Below, in pieces: positions 42,753-51,952 of a DNA stretch of 64,000 bases. A program made the position numbers and the translations under genes. Numbering within the stretch: the stretch's first letter is position 1; each line of letters opens with the position of its first letter. The DNA comes from Bacillus pinisoli (GTDB taxonomy: Bacteria; Bacillota; Bacilli; Bacillales; SA4). The notes under the pieces were generated by a model. It did not search any database. It had not been told where the DNA came from and worked only from the letters and a program-made list of their open reading frames with translations. The DNA lies in the NCBI RefSeq assembly GCF_023036475.1, contig NZ_JAJQKI010000001.1:310001-374000 (forward strand), given 5' to 3'.

Positions 42753-43561
42753 TACACTAATCGCTCCCTTACCCGGTTACTTACAAAATCAATGATTGTA
42801 ACCGCTATAAACGTCATGATAACAATCGTTGATACGTTACCAAAGTTAAAAAGCGCTAATTGGTGCTTTAAGATTAATCCAATACCACCAGCTCCAACAA
42901 ACCCTAGTACGACTGAGGCACGAACATTAATCTCTAGAACATACAGAGAATAGGAGACATAATGCGGTAAGATTTGTGGCATCACACCGTACCAAATAAC
43001 TTGTATAATATTTCCCCCTGTCGCACGAATAGCTTCAAGTGGGTTGGGATCAATTGCTTCAATCGTTTCACTTATTAATTTTGCCAAGATCCCCAGTGAG
43101 AAGATAAACAAGGCAGCAACCCCTGCTAATGCACCGATCCCAATAAAAGCTACTAAAATAACAGCAAGAATTAGTTCAGGAATTGTTCTGAGAATATTTA
43201 ATAAAAATCTTACAGTGGAATAAAAGCCTTTTTTATTATTAATGTTTGAAGCAGCTAAAAAGCTTAGTGGCAGTGCAAATATAGCTGATAATGATGCACT
43301 TAATAAAGCAATATTCCAAGTCTCAATTAAACTTGATAATACTTTATTTACATAACCCCAGTTAGGAGGGTATAAGTCTTTCACAATAAAGTCAATAACA
43401 ATTGGCATGCCTTCGATCACACGATTTGGGTATGCTTCAGTAAAATATGCTGAAAAGATATAAAATCCAATTACCACTAACAAAATGTTTGTGGTCAATA
43501 GCTTCGTACGAGCAGGAATTAATGGAATCTTTTTACTCAGTGGCTGTGGCTGCTTCGTCAT
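42752..43561 (-). CDS. phnE: Phosphonate-type ABC transporter permease PhnE (first copy)
   Basis: 269 residues; membrane helices begin at about residue 20. EAA loop EAIRATGGNIIQVIWYGVMPQILPH, and VGAGGIGLILKHQLALFNF, show the same architecture as the next gene with moderate identity. It overlaps the end of phnC by 29 bp; the ribosome site (GGAGTGTGAG) therefore lies within phnC, pointing to coupled translation. Confidence 0.9.
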   Translation of the reverse strand: MTKQPQPLSKKIPLIPARTKLLTTNILLVVIGFYIFSAYFTEAYPNRVIEGMPIVIDFIVKDLYPPNWGYVNKVLSSLIETWNIALLSASLSAIFALPLSFLAASNINNKKGFYSTVRFLLNILRTIPELILAVILVAFIGIGALAGVAALFIFSLGILAKLISETIEAIDPNPLEAIRATGGNIIQVIWYGVMPQILPHYVSYSLYVLEINVRASVVLGFVGAGGIGLILKHQLALFNFGNVSTIVIMTFIAVTIIDFVSNRVRERLV

Positions 43562-44330
43562 TGCTCACACTCCCACGTAAATCATCTTCTTTAATCTTTC
43601 TACCGTATATTTGTTCAAATGTTGCTTCTGTTACAGTTGAAACCGGTCCATCAAAAACAATCTCTCCGTCTCTCATACCGATAATACGATCTGCATATTC
43701 CATAGCCATATCAATAAAGTGAAGATTAACAATCGTTGTAATGCCATCTTCTCTATTAATTTTCTTTAAGTCCTTCATTACGATATGTGATGTCGGTGGG
43801 TCTAAACTTGCAACCGGCTCGTCAGCAAGAATATATTTGGGTTGCTGTGTTAATGCACGAGCAATACTAACACGCTGCTGCTGTCCACCACTTAGTTGAT
43901 CAGCTCTTGAGTATGCTTTACTTTCAATTCCTACTCTCTCTAAGCTTCTTAAAGCTAATTCTTTGTCTTCTTGTGGGAATAAGCCTAAAATGCTCTTTAG
44001 AGTACCTGTGTGACCTAGTCTTCCAGTTAATACGTTACGTAGGACAGACATTCTATTTACAAGATTGTAGTTTTGGAAAATCATCCCAATATTCTTACGG
44101 ATTTCCTTTAACTCGCGATCTTTAAACTTTAGAGTATTCTTTCCATCTATTAGCAACTCTCCATCAGTCGGTTTAACCAATTGGTTAATACTTCTGATAA
44201 AAGTGGATTTTCCAGCTCCAGATAAACCAACTACTACAATAAACTCACCAGGATTGATCGTAACGTTAATATTCTTTAAACCTTGATGACCATTCGGATA
44301 AGTTAATGAAACATTCTTGAATTCAATCAT
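43533..44330 (-). CDS. phnC: Phosphonate-type ABC transporter ATP-binding protein PhnC
   Basis: 265 residues. Walker A GLSGAGKST (35-43), Q-loop IFQNYNLVNRMSVLRNVLTGRLG (the NVLTGRLG segment is characteristic of PhnC), signature LSGGQQQRVSIARAL, Walker B YILADEPVASLDP, H-loop NLHFIDMAM. Energises import with the two PhnE permeases. A hairpin at 44397 separates it from phnD, so the binding-protein gene may be expressed more strongly. Confidence 0.93.
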   Translation of the reverse strand: MIEFKNVSLTYPNGHQGLKNINVTINPGEFIVVVGLSGAGKSTFIRSINQLVKPTDGELLIDGKNTLKFKDRELKEIRKNIGMIFQNYNLVNRMSVLRNVLTGRLGHTGTLKSILGLFPQEDKELALRSLERVGIESKAYSRADQLSGGQQQRVSIARALTQQPKYILADEPVASLDPPTSHIVMKDLKKINREDGITTIVNLHFIDMAMEYADRIIGMRDGEIVFDGPVSTVTEATFEQIYGRKIKEDDLRGSVSNDEAATATE

Positions 44331-44396
44331 CTCATTACTCCTTTTTCATAAATATGGTGGCAACCACCACTTTGTAAGCGTACTCCGTAAATAGTG

Positions 44397-44427
44397 AAAA
44401 AAGAGAGAAGATAAATCTCCTCTCTTT
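44397..44427 (-). terminator. Hairpin between phnD and phnC, probable partial terminator
   Basis: AAAGAGAG / CTCTCTTT stem; on the minus strand it is followed by a six-T run. A second small hairpin (GGTGG..CCACC) lies at about 44355-44368. Confidence 0.55.
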
Positions 44428-44448
44428 GAGACAGATATTAATTTTATA

Positions 44449-45381
44449 TTATTGTTCTAATTGATCTTTAAATTTAGCGTATACATCACGAACAATGTCA
44501 TATTCTTCGTCAGTTGCTTCTGCAATTCCATCCCAAGTATATACTTCGTTCATAACAGCAAGAACTTCCGGCTTGTCATTGATTGCTAGGAATGCTTCCT
44601 TGATCTTAGCTTTCATGTCTTCAGACAATCCTTCACGTACAGAAACACCGTCGTTTGGAATTGCTTCAGTATAACCAATAACCTTTACTTTATCCATTAC
44701 ATCTGGATGATCTTTTTCAAGGATAGTACGAGCATCATCGAAAGTTGTAGCGAAATCAGCTTGACCTTCAAGTACTGCTAATACAGCATTATCATGTCCA
44801 CCAACCGCAGTTTGTGTAAAGAATGTGTTTAAATCTTCAACACCCAAATCCATTAACTTAGAAGCCGGGAATAAGAACCCAGAAGTTGATAAAGTATCAC
44901 CAAATGCCCAAGTTAATCCTTCTTTTGCAACTAAGTCTTCAACAGAATTTAAACCAGAATCAGCACCAGCAATGAATTGTGCTTTGTAAGTATCTGAGCC
45001 ATGACGAATCGCTTTAACTAGAACTTCAACGTTCGCACGATCAACAGCTTGTACATATCCAAATGGATTTGTAAAACCGATGTCAATTTGTCCAGTTCTC
45101 ATACCTTCAACTAGACCAACGAAGTCAATCATAACTTCAGCTTTAACAGGTACTCCAAGTTGTTCAGTTAAGTATTCTTCTAAAGGCTTAACGTTATCAG
45201 CGATTTGGTCAGCCTCTTGAGAAGGAATGAATCCCATTGTTAGTTCTGTTACTTCTTCTTCTCCACCAGTTGTGCCTTCGCCTTCACCAGCAGTACCTTC
45301 TTCTTCAGAAGCTCCGCCACCACAAGCAGCTAAAGAAAGAACTAAAAACATTGCCATGAATAAAGATAAAAACTTTTTCAT
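44449..45381 (-). CDS. phnD: PhnD-like phosphate/phosphonate-binding lipoprotein
   Basis: 310 residues. Lipobox LAAC near 17-20, an acidic Gly/Glu linker (20-45), then the PhnD fold: LTMGFIPSQEADQIADNV, IDIGFTNPFGYVQAVDRANV, WAFGDTLSTSGFLFPASKLM, and VKVIGYTEAIPNDGVSVR. The first gene of the transporter set; GGAGGAAAAAACGT precedes the ATG. A TATAAT hexamer lies about 40 bp upstream but no matching -35 was found. The acidic linker is unusually long and repetitive. Confidence 0.92.
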   Translation of the reverse strand: MKKFLSLFMAMFLVLSLAACGGGASEEEGTAGEGEGTTGGEEEVTELTMGFIPSQEADQIADNVKPLEEYLTEQLGVPVKAEVMIDFVGLVEGMRTGQIDIGFTNPFGYVQAVDRANVEVLVKAIRHGSDTYKAQFIAGADSGLNSVEDLVAKEGLTWAFGDTLSTSGFLFPASKLMDLGVEDLNTFFTQTAVGGHDNAVLAVLEGQADFATTFDDARTILEKDHPDVMDKVKVIGYTEAIPNDGVSVREGLSEDMKAKIKEAFLAINDKPEVLAVMNEVYTWDGIAEATDEEYDIVRDVYAKFKDQLEQ

Positions 45382-45493
45382 TACGTTTTTTCCTCCTAAT
45401 TGGTTGTTCTTGCGATTCCATTATAACCTACACTTTTTTAAATTTCGACAATATTTTAATAATATTCATGAAATCTTTACATTTTTTTCATTT

Positions 45494-46282
45494 TTATGAC
45501 AGAAACGTTACAATCTCATCTAAAACGTTCGGGTTTGAGAAAATGGTAACTGTGGGTGTAAAAGCATTTACAGTCTTATTTTCTAAATCTACCGTTACCC
45601 CACCAACTTCTGATAAAATAACCATCCCACCCGCAATATCCCAAGGAGATAATCTAAAATCAAAATATGTATCCAATCTACCACAAGCTACGTATGCAAT
45701 TTCAAGCGCAGCAGAGCCTATATACCTTGTTCCTCGTGCCTGTCTAATAATTTGCTCAAATAATAAGTGATTTACTCTTTCATTCCTTATTAACCAAAGT
45801 TGATTGATGCTAATCATGGCTTCTTCAAGTGTTCTTTCTTTTTGCTTAGGTAATAGATGCTCATTTAAATAAGCACCTTGACCAACTTGAGCATGAAATA
45901 ATTCACCAGCAATAGGGTCATAAACAATACCTATTTTAGGTTGCCCTTTTTCATACACCCCTACTGAAATGGCAAAATTCTTCTGTTGTTGAACAAAATT
46001 CGTGGTCCCGTCAATTGGATCTACCACCCAAACAACCTCATTGTTGTAATCAAACACCTGATCACTTGCCATCCCTTCTTCTCCTAATAAGAAATGACTT
46101 GGATACGTTTCTTTAATTCTATCAATAAAAAATTTCTCGATTTGCCTGTCTTTCTCGGTTACTAGATCTGCTGCCGAGGTCTTATATTCAACTTGAAAGG
46201 ATTCCTTCGTTGCTTTTCTAAGGATATCCCCTGCTTCTAACGTCCACGATTTTGCTGATTGATATACCTGATCCCAATTCAT
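45494..46282 (-). CDS. Inositol monophosphatase family protein
   Basis: 262 residues from ATG 46282 behind GGAGG (8-base spacing); the frame continues upstream to 46297 without a site. IMPase motifs are intact: DLVTEKDRQIE near 42, GEEG near 70, WVVDPIDGTTNF near 86-97 and SPWDIAGGMVIL near 213. These magnesium-dependent phosphatases act on inositol phosphate or related sugar and nucleotide phosphates (SuhB/YktC/CysQ types); which one is uncertain. Located between the phn operon and fumC. Confidence 0.88.
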   Translation of the reverse strand: MNWDQVYQSAKSWTLEAGDILRKATKESFQVEYKTSAADLVTEKDRQIEKFFIDRIKETYPSHFLLGEEGMASDQVFDYNNEVVWVVDPIDGTTNFVQQQKNFAISVGVYEKGQPKIGIVYDPIAGELFHAQVGQGAYLNEHLLPKQKERTLEEAMISINQLWLIRNERVNHLLFEQIIRQARGTRYIGSAALEIAYVACGRLDTYFDFRLSPWDIAGGMVILSEVGGVTVDLENKTVNAFTPTVTIFSNPNVLDEIVTFLS

Positions 46283-46362
46283 GAGTACTACCTCCAAAGT
46301 AAATTTAAAGTTACTCTATTATACACTAATGATTGGATCAGCTATTTGAAAAGAGCCAAAAA

Positions 46363-46391
46363 AAAGAGTAATGGGGTTTCCATTACTCTTT
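46363..46391 (-). terminator. Terminator of fumC
   Basis: AAAGAGTAATGG / CCATTACTCTTT, 5-nt loop, overlapping the fumC stop; T run on the minus strand. The preceding TTTGAAAAGAGCC (46346-46358) looks like a solo family 1 end. Confidence 0.75.
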
Positions 46392-47771
46392 AGGAGATAC
46401 CATTTCCTGTGGCACAATAAGCCGATCGAACTCTTCTTCAGACAGTAATCCTAATTTTTTTGAAGCTTGTTTTAGGGTCAAATTTTCTTCGTAGGCTATT
46501 TTAGCAATTTTAGCGGCATTTTCATAACCAATATGAGGATTTAATGCCGTTACAAGCATGAGTGATTCTTGAAGATATTTCGCAATGACTGGTTCGTTTA
46601 CTTCAAGACCGGACACACATCGCTCGTTAAAAGAATGTATCGCGTCCGTTAGCAACCGAACTGATTGAATAAAATTATAAATGATCACCGGTTTAAAGAC
46701 GTTCAGTTCAAAGTTTCCCTGACTCGCAGCAAATCCGATCGTACTGTCATTTCCGAAGATTTGACAAACCACCATCGTCATCGCTTCACTTTGGGTTGGA
46801 TTCACTTTACCTGGCATAATAGAGCTCCCTGGTTCATTAGCAGGAATGATTAATTCACCAATTCCACATCTAGGTCCACTTGCGAGCCATCTTACATCGT
46901 TTGCAATTTTCATCAGATCTGCCGCAAGTGCCTTAATGGCTCCATGTACATAAACGAGTTCGTCATGACTAGTCAATGCATGATATTTATTTGCAGATGA
47001 TACAAATGAAAAACCAGTTTCTTTCCCAATAAACTCCGCAACTAAGTCCCCAAATTTAGGGTGTGCGTTTATTCCAGTACCAACTGCTGTTCCACCTATG
47101 GCTAGATTTTTTAATTGCGCAGAAGATTGTGTGATCATTTCTGTTGACCTTTCAAGCATCGTTACCCATCCGCTAATTTCCTGTCCAACAGTCAAAGGAG
47201 TTGCATCCTGAAGATGAGTTCGACCGATCTTGACGATCTCTTGATAGGCTACTTGTTTTGAATATAAAGTGTTTCGCAGCTTTTCTATACTAGGTAATAA
47301 CTGATTTTGGATTAGAGCCATCGCTGCAATATGCATGGCAGTCGGAAAGGTATCATTAGAACTCTGGGACATATTAATGTCATCATTTGGGTGTAATCTT
47401 TCATTGCTCCCTTTACTATGAAGAAGTTCATTTCCTCGAAATGCAATGACCTCATTCACATTCATATTGGTTTGGGTCCCACTACCTGTCTGCCAAACGA
47501 CTAATGGAAAGTGGTCATCTAATTGACCGCTTATCATTTCATCAGCTGCTTGCTGAATAGCTTCCTTCTTCACTTCTCCTAATTTACCAAGTTGATAATT
47601 TGCTAGCGCCGCACATTTCTTTAAAACCGCAAAAGCTTTTATCACTTCAGCAGGCATTGTTTCTACACCAATTCGGAAGTTTTCTCTACTTCTTTGAGTT
47701 TGTGCTCCCCAATATTTATCTTTAGGAACTTTAATCTCTCCAATCGTGTCTTTCTCAATCCGGTACTCCAC
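46383..47771 (-). CDS. fumC: Class II fumarate hydratase FumC
   Basis: 462 residues from a GTG start with GGAGGAGATGAC upstream. Superfamily signature [11 protein letters not shown] near 317, the GTGTGxxx-type loop [15 protein letters not shown] near 97-111, [11 protein letters not shown] near 138, and [16 protein letters not shown] near 185. Interconverts fumarate and malate in the TCA cycle as a soluble tetramer without an iron-sulfur cluster. B. subtilis calls it citG/fumC. Single gene; length normal. Confidence 0.95.
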   Translation of the reverse strand: MEYRIEKDTIGEIKVPKDKYWGAQTQRSRENFRIGVETMPAEVIKAFAVLKKCAALANYQLGKLGEVKKEAIQQAADEMISGQLDDHFPLVVWQTGSGTQTNMNVNEVIAFRGNELLHSKGSNERLHPNDDINMSQSSNDTFPTAMHIAAMALIQNQLLPSIEKLRNTLYSKQVAYQEIVKIGRTHLQDATPLTVGQEISGWVTMLERSTEMITQSSAQLKNLAIGGTAVGTGINAHPKFGDLVAEFIGKETGFSFVSSANKYHALTSHDELVYVHGAIKALAADLMKIANDVRWLASGPRCGIGELIIPANEPGSSIMPGKVNPTQSEAMTMVVCQIFGNDSTIGFAASQGNFELNVFKPVIIYNFIQSVRLLTDAIHSFNERCVSGLEVNEPVIAKYLQESLMLVTALNPHIGYENAAKIAKIAYEENLTLKQASKKLGLLSEEEFDRLIVPQEMVSPKE

Positions 47772-47892
47772 GTCATCTCCTCCATTTCGTACTGTTTTCC
47801 TTCATCATTTCAACCTTATGAACACATCAGAAAAACATACACTCTTTTTACCTTATTACCATATATTAACCTTGAGAGGGAGGGATTAAACC

Positions 47893-48021
47893 ATGGAAGC
47901 GGTTGATTGGAAGCTAATCAGTTTTCTAGTGTTAACCATTTGGCAGGAACATGAACTACGTTTTAAAAGACAAGCTCATTCCTTCTGGGTCAATCTAAAA
48001 TACAATCGTATAAAAGGTTAA
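47893..48021 (+). CDS. Small hypothetical protein, 42 aa
   Basis: ATG 47893 follows a very strong GAGGGAGGGA ribosome site. The peptide MEAVDWKLISFLVLTIWQEH continues into a basic tail (LRFKRQAHSFWVNLKYNRIK), giving an amphipathic or single-pass profile. A terminator at 48040 follows closely. Not recognised; start signals and terminator support a real gene. Confidence 0.55.
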   Translation: MEAVDWKLISFLVLTIWQEHELRFKRQAHSFWVNLKYNRIKG

Positions 48022-48039
48022 ACAAGCAATAAAACCCAT

Positions 48040-48072
48040 AAAAAAACACCACAGTTTCCTGTGGCATTTTTA
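48040..48072. terminator. Terminator between the 42-aa gene and the chemotaxis gene
   Basis: CCACAG / CTGTGG stem with A run before and T run after, usable from both sides. Confidence 0.65.
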
Positions 48073-48106
48073 TAATGACTGTATTCATTCGTTTTTTTAC
48101 GTAAAC

Positions 48107-49798
48107 TTATAGTGTAAATGCCTTTAGCTTACTTTGTAATTCTTCTGCCGTTTTAGCCAGTTCATTTGCACTTGATGCTACTTCCTGAATCGTTGCAGTT
48201 TGCTGTTCAGTTGATGCAGCTGCTTCCTCTGTAAATGCTGCTGCTTCTTCAATAATCTCATTCATTTGCTGTGTTGAACGTAACACACCTGAAATATGAT
48301 CATTGATCACATCTAAAACAGTCTTCACGTTAGTTACACCGTTCTCCGTATCTTTCACATTTTGAACAATCTTTACTAGAGCTTGTCCACCTCGTTGAAT
48401 CATTCCCACCTGTTCCTTAACAGATTCAAGGTTTGTTTCCATTGTATTAACCGTTACTTTTGTTTCCGATTGGATGTCTTCAATAAGCTCTGTGATCTTA
48501 CTTGCTGCATGATTGGACTGTTCAGCTAGCTTTCTTACTTCAGAAGCAACTACGGCAAAGCCTTTTCCATGTTCACCCGCTCTAGCTGCTTCAATCGCTG
48601 CATTAAGAGCAAGTAGATTTGTTTGGTTGGAGATCTCCGTAATGACAGTAATGATACCACCGATTTCCTCAGAACGTTTACCTAGTTTTTGAATTGAATC
48701 CGTTGCAAACTCAACTGTATTTGTTACCTTACTTAAATGCTGAATCGCTTCGTTGATTGCATCATTTCCTTCATTCGCTTCTTTTGTTGACTGACTTGCA
48801 TTTCTAATGGTTTCATCAACAGTCATCTTTCCTGAATTCACTTGACCGACTGCTAGCTCCATCTTTTCTAATATACTTTGAATCTCTTCTGACTGACGAT
48901 TTGTCCCTGTAGCAATACTACTTGTAGTCTTTGCGATTTGTGCACTCATTTCACCTGTAACTTCCGCACTTGCTGCAAGCTCTTCTGACGTTGCTGCTAC
49001 TTGTTCGGAAGTAGAAACAACTGTAGAGATTAATTCCTTCAGGTTATCGACCATTTGATTAATAGAAGTTGATAGATCGCCCACTTCATCCTTTAGGTTT
49101 GTTTTTAATGGTTCTACAGCTAGATTACCAGTTGCGACTTCTTTAGCTACTTTTGTTACTTGTAATAGTGGTTTTACTTGATAATGTACCAACCCTAGAA
49201 TAATCAGCGCCATTACAAGAACTTCCACAACACCAAATAGTATAAGTTCAGTTCTGAAGTTAGATGTCACCGTATCGTATTGCTCAGCAGAATGTCCAAC
49301 AAACAGCATACCAATCGTTGCTCCTGTGGAATCTTTTATCGGCTCATAAATAGTAACCAATTTCTTTCCTACTACAATTGCTTCACCAGTAAAGATCTTT
49401 CCACCTTTTAACGTCTCAGCTGCTACTTCCTCCGATACTTGAGTTCCAACAGCTCTAGTTCCATCTTCTTTTTTAACCGTAGTCGCAACACGTGTATCAT
49501 TTTGGAAGATCGTTACCGCATTTCCCGTTAACGCTCCAATCTCATCAACCAAATCGAAGTTGTCATTTAATACAGTCGATCCTTTATATAGCTTTCCTTC
49601 TTTAACAGACCATTCTCCTGGATAAGTTTTATCTATTAATCCTTTTGTCAATTCTAGGTTACTATTTAAATTTTCTTCAGCAACATTAAGAATTTCATTT
49701 TTGAGGCTAGTTACTGCATCGTAAATTAAAATCGTTGCACCAATTGTAAACAAGACAATGAATAATAATGTGAACTTTTGTTTAATACCTAGACGCAT
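48107..49798 (-). CDS. Methyl-accepting chemotaxis protein with extracytoplasmic cache-type sensor
   Basis: 563 residues. First membrane helix at about 9-27, an outer sensor domain (about 30-185; [23 protein letters not shown] fits single-cache sensors), second helix at about 187-208, HAMP at 208-262. The signalling helix bundle follows, with the tip [33 protein letters not shown] near 390. Glu/Gln pairs along the bundle suit methylation. Last gene in line with the three-gene partner-switch set, 26 bp after the STAS gene, so probably the same operon. Confidence 0.9.
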   Translation of the reverse strand: MRLGIKQKFTLLFIVLFTIGATILIYDAVTSLKNEILNVAEENLNSNLELTKGLIDKTYPGEWSVKEGKLYKGSTVLNDNFDLVDEIGALTGNAVTIFQNDTRVATTVKKEDGTRAVGTQVSEEVAAETLKGGKIFTGEAIVVGKKLVTIYEPIKDSTGATIGMLFVGHSAEQYDTVTSNFRTELILFGVVEVLVMALIILGLVHYQVKPLLQVTKVAKEVATGNLAVEPLKTNLKDEVGDLSTSINQMVDNLKELISTVVSTSEQVAATSEELAASAEVTGEMSAQIAKTTSSIATGTNRQSEEIQSILEKMELAVGQVNSGKMTVDETIRNASQSTKEANEGNDAINEAIQHLSKVTNTVEFATDSIQKLGKRSEEIGGIITVITEISNQTNLLALNAAIEAARAGEHGKGFAVVASEVRKLAEQSNHAASKITELIEDIQSETKVTVNTMETNLESVKEQVGMIQRGGQALVKIVQNVKDTENGVTNVKTVLDVINDHISGVLRSTQQMNEIIEEAAAFTEEAAASTEQQTATIQEVASSANELAKTAEELQSKLKAFTL

Positions 49799-49824
49799 CC
49801 TACGCTCCCCCTTAATTAGACGCT

Positions 49825-50166
49825 TTAGTCGTTAGTAAATTTACTGCATTTTGTAATGATGAAGATGGTATCAAGCTTTGCAATTCTAAATAACTCATGA
49901 ATAAATGTATCCTCAATGACTAAAGCCACTTTATTGACAGGGTTATTGATGTGCTTAAAAAAAGTGACAAACACACCCATTCCTGTACTATCAATATCAG
50001 TAAGATCGGTAAGATCAAATACATAGTGATCATTTTTTACATCAACGTGCTTAAATAATTCTTCTTTAATAGATTGCGTGCTTCCATATTGCAGTTTTCC
50101 TGAGATTTTAAAAACTTGTAAACCACCTAGTACTTGATGTTCAAATGTATTGAGATTATTGGTCAT
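49825..50166 (-). CDS. STAS domain anti-sigma antagonist (RsbV/SpoIIAA-like)
   Basis: 113 residues. The STAS fold has the phosphorylatable serine in [16 protein letters not shown] (around residue 57-72), as in RsbV and SpoIIAA. The N-terminus ([20 protein letters not shown]) is the usual first strand. It should bind the neighbouring HATPase protein when unphosphorylated. It overlaps that gene by 11 bp. Confidence 0.88.
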   Translation of the reverse strand: MTNNLNTFEHQVLGGLQVFKISGKLQYGSTQSIKEELFKHVDVKNDHYVFDLTDLTDIDSTGMGVFVTFFKHINNPVNKVALVIEDTFIHELFRIAKLDTIFIITKCSKFTND

Positions 50167-50593
50167 AACAATGAACTCCTTCCTTCCTCACTTTAATTTC
50201 AAATGCTCCATCATTCTTGTATTCCATTTTGATATCATCAACCATATGCTCTATCATTAGTAAGCCTCGTCCATCTTCACTACTTACGATATCTTCTAAT
50301 GATCTACCTTGTACCTGATGTAGTTCATCTGGATGTATTCCCCCTGCATAGTCAGACACCGTAATATCAATACCTTGTTCATATTGTGAGATTTTTAGTT
50401 TGATAGAATATCGGAAGGCAAGGTCACCGTATCTCCGAAATGATGCTTCTAACGAATTAATCAAGAGCTCATGTGCAATAAAGGCAAGGGAACGATGAGA
50501 GTCGGTGTATTTCTGCAGATACTCGGTCGCCTTCGTGTCAAATAATTCAATAGAGCGTAATTGACATGGTAGTTCTAATTCAAAAGTACACAT
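50156..50593 (-). CDS. HATPase serine kinase (RsbW/SpoIIAB-like)
   Basis: 145 residues from ATG 50593, 8 bases after AAGGA; a codon-1 ATG at 50602 overlaps the site. The GHKL ATP-binding fold shows the N box (HELLINSLEASFRRYG), G1 box (VSDYAGGI), and G2 box (DGRGLLMIEHMVD). Such kinases phosphorylate the STAS partner and, in sigma systems, hold the sigma factor. No sigma gene is in this cluster, so the target may be another protein. Confidence 0.87.
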   Translation of the reverse strand: MCTFELELPCQLRSIELFDTKATEYLQKYTDSHRSLAFIAHELLINSLEASFRRYGDLAFRYSIKLKISQYEQGIDITVSDYAGGIHPDELHQVQGRSLEDIVSSEDGRGLLMIEHMVDDIKMEYKNDGAFEIKVRKEGVHCYDQ

Positions 50594-50604
50594 ATTAACC
50601 ATCC

Positions 50605-51798
50605 TTATTTGTTATTGGCTTGTATGGATAAAACGCAAATATCATCTGGATGTTTATCTATTGCTGAAATCTTTTTTTTCACATATTGGGTAATTGAATC
50701 CTTGTTTTGTTCTATTTCCTCTTTGAGAGTGGTCAGGACGGTTTTGTTATCATGTGTTAATAAATCCAATAAACCATCGGTATAAAGTAGAATTTTAAAG
50801 CCTTCATCGGATAATGGTATTGACTCGCTCCTATCCGGGAAGTCTTCCACTATTCCTAAAGGCATGTTAGCGCTAGTCAAAGAATTTACCTGTTCGTTCT
50901 GTATGATGATTGCTGGAGGATGACCTGCATTCATAAAGGTAAGGGTTCTTTGCTTTAGGTCAATAACGACATAGACTCCTGTAACAAATCCTCCGAAGTC
51001 CTTTGTACCACTAAAAAAATCAATTACATCTGAATTAAGCGCATTCATCACTTCATAAGGTGTTTGAAACTCTACCATATGTTTCTTAAGCTGTGAAAAC
51101 ACCATCATTCCTATTAATGCAGAAGATACATCATGACCCATAACATCGAGAATAATGACACCGTATTTTCCTTCATCAAGCTTTTGCCAATTAAACAAGT
51201 CGCCTGATAAATGACAAGATGGTAGATGGATACTCTCTACTTGAATTAATTCCTGTTGTAATGGTGAAGCAAACAAACTTTTCTGTATCTTTTGTGCTAG
51301 TTGAAACTCATTTTCCGTTTGAATCTCGTGTTCTTTTAGCTCACTCATCAGTCGTTCAAGTTCAATAGAATTGGAGATTAGACTTGAGAATCCTTGCAAT
51401 ATTTTTGTATGCTTTTCTTCTAGGATATGAGGCATAGGATCCAGTGCACATAAGGTTCCAAATAAAGATCCATTATCTTTGAAAATTGGAACACCAAGAT
51501 AAGAACCAATTGAAAATAAATGAGTTACTTTCTTGTCTTTCACTAAAAGAGAATTCATTGCATCCTTTATTAGTAAAGGTGTCTCATCCCTTGCTACCAT
51601 ACTGCAGTATGACTGGTCTAAAGCGTCCTGAAAATTTTCAGGAATTGTACATCCTCCCACTTTATTGAACTTATCTAGTATGGCAAAGGTCTCATTTGAC
51701 GTGGTTGCTATAAAGAAAGTACGCGCAGGAATTGTTTCAGCTAATAACTGGAACACTTGATGAGCTGCCTCAACGAATTTCTGTTTAATATGCTTCAT
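50605..51798 (-). CDS. GAF-PP2C phosphatase (RsbU/SpoIIE-like)
   Basis: 397 residues. An N-terminal GAF sensor domain (about 10-150; SIGSYLGVPIFKDNGSLFGTL) is joined by a coiled linker to a PPM/PP2C phosphatase domain (about 190-390), with SGDLFNWQKLDEGKYGVIILDVMGHD (metal-binding Asp) and LYTDGLLDL. It would dephosphorylate the STAS antagonist in response to a signal sensed by GAF. First gene of the operon; GGAGATAAATC precedes the ATG. Confidence 0.88.
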   Translation of the reverse strand: MKHIKQKFVEAAHQVFQLLAETIPARTFFIATTSNETFAILDKFNKVGGCTIPENFQDALDQSYCSMVARDETPLLIKDAMNSLLVKDKKVTHLFSIGSYLGVPIFKDNGSLFGTLCALDPMPHILEEKHTKILQGFSSLISNSIELERLMSELKEHEIQTENEFQLAQKIQKSLFASPLQQELIQVESIHLPSCHLSGDLFNWQKLDEGKYGVIILDVMGHDVSSALIGMMVFSQLKKHMVEFQTPYEVMNALNSDVIDFFSGTKDFGGFVTGVYVVIDLKQRTLTFMNAGHPPAIIIQNEQVNSLTSANMPLGIVEDFPDRSESIPLSDEGFKILLYTDGLLDLLTHDNKTVLTTLKEEIEQNKDSITQYVKKKISAIDKHPDDICVLSIQANNK

Positions 51799-51952
51799 GA
51801 TTTATCTCCGATTTGTTAGACGTCGTTTCTTAGTCATGTGTTCATTACTTTTTATATCGGTTACACTCTCTATTTTCTTTATAGGATTTTCGACATATTG
51901 CAACAAAAATCTACACACGAAAAAAAGGAACCCTATTGGATTCCTTTCTTTT

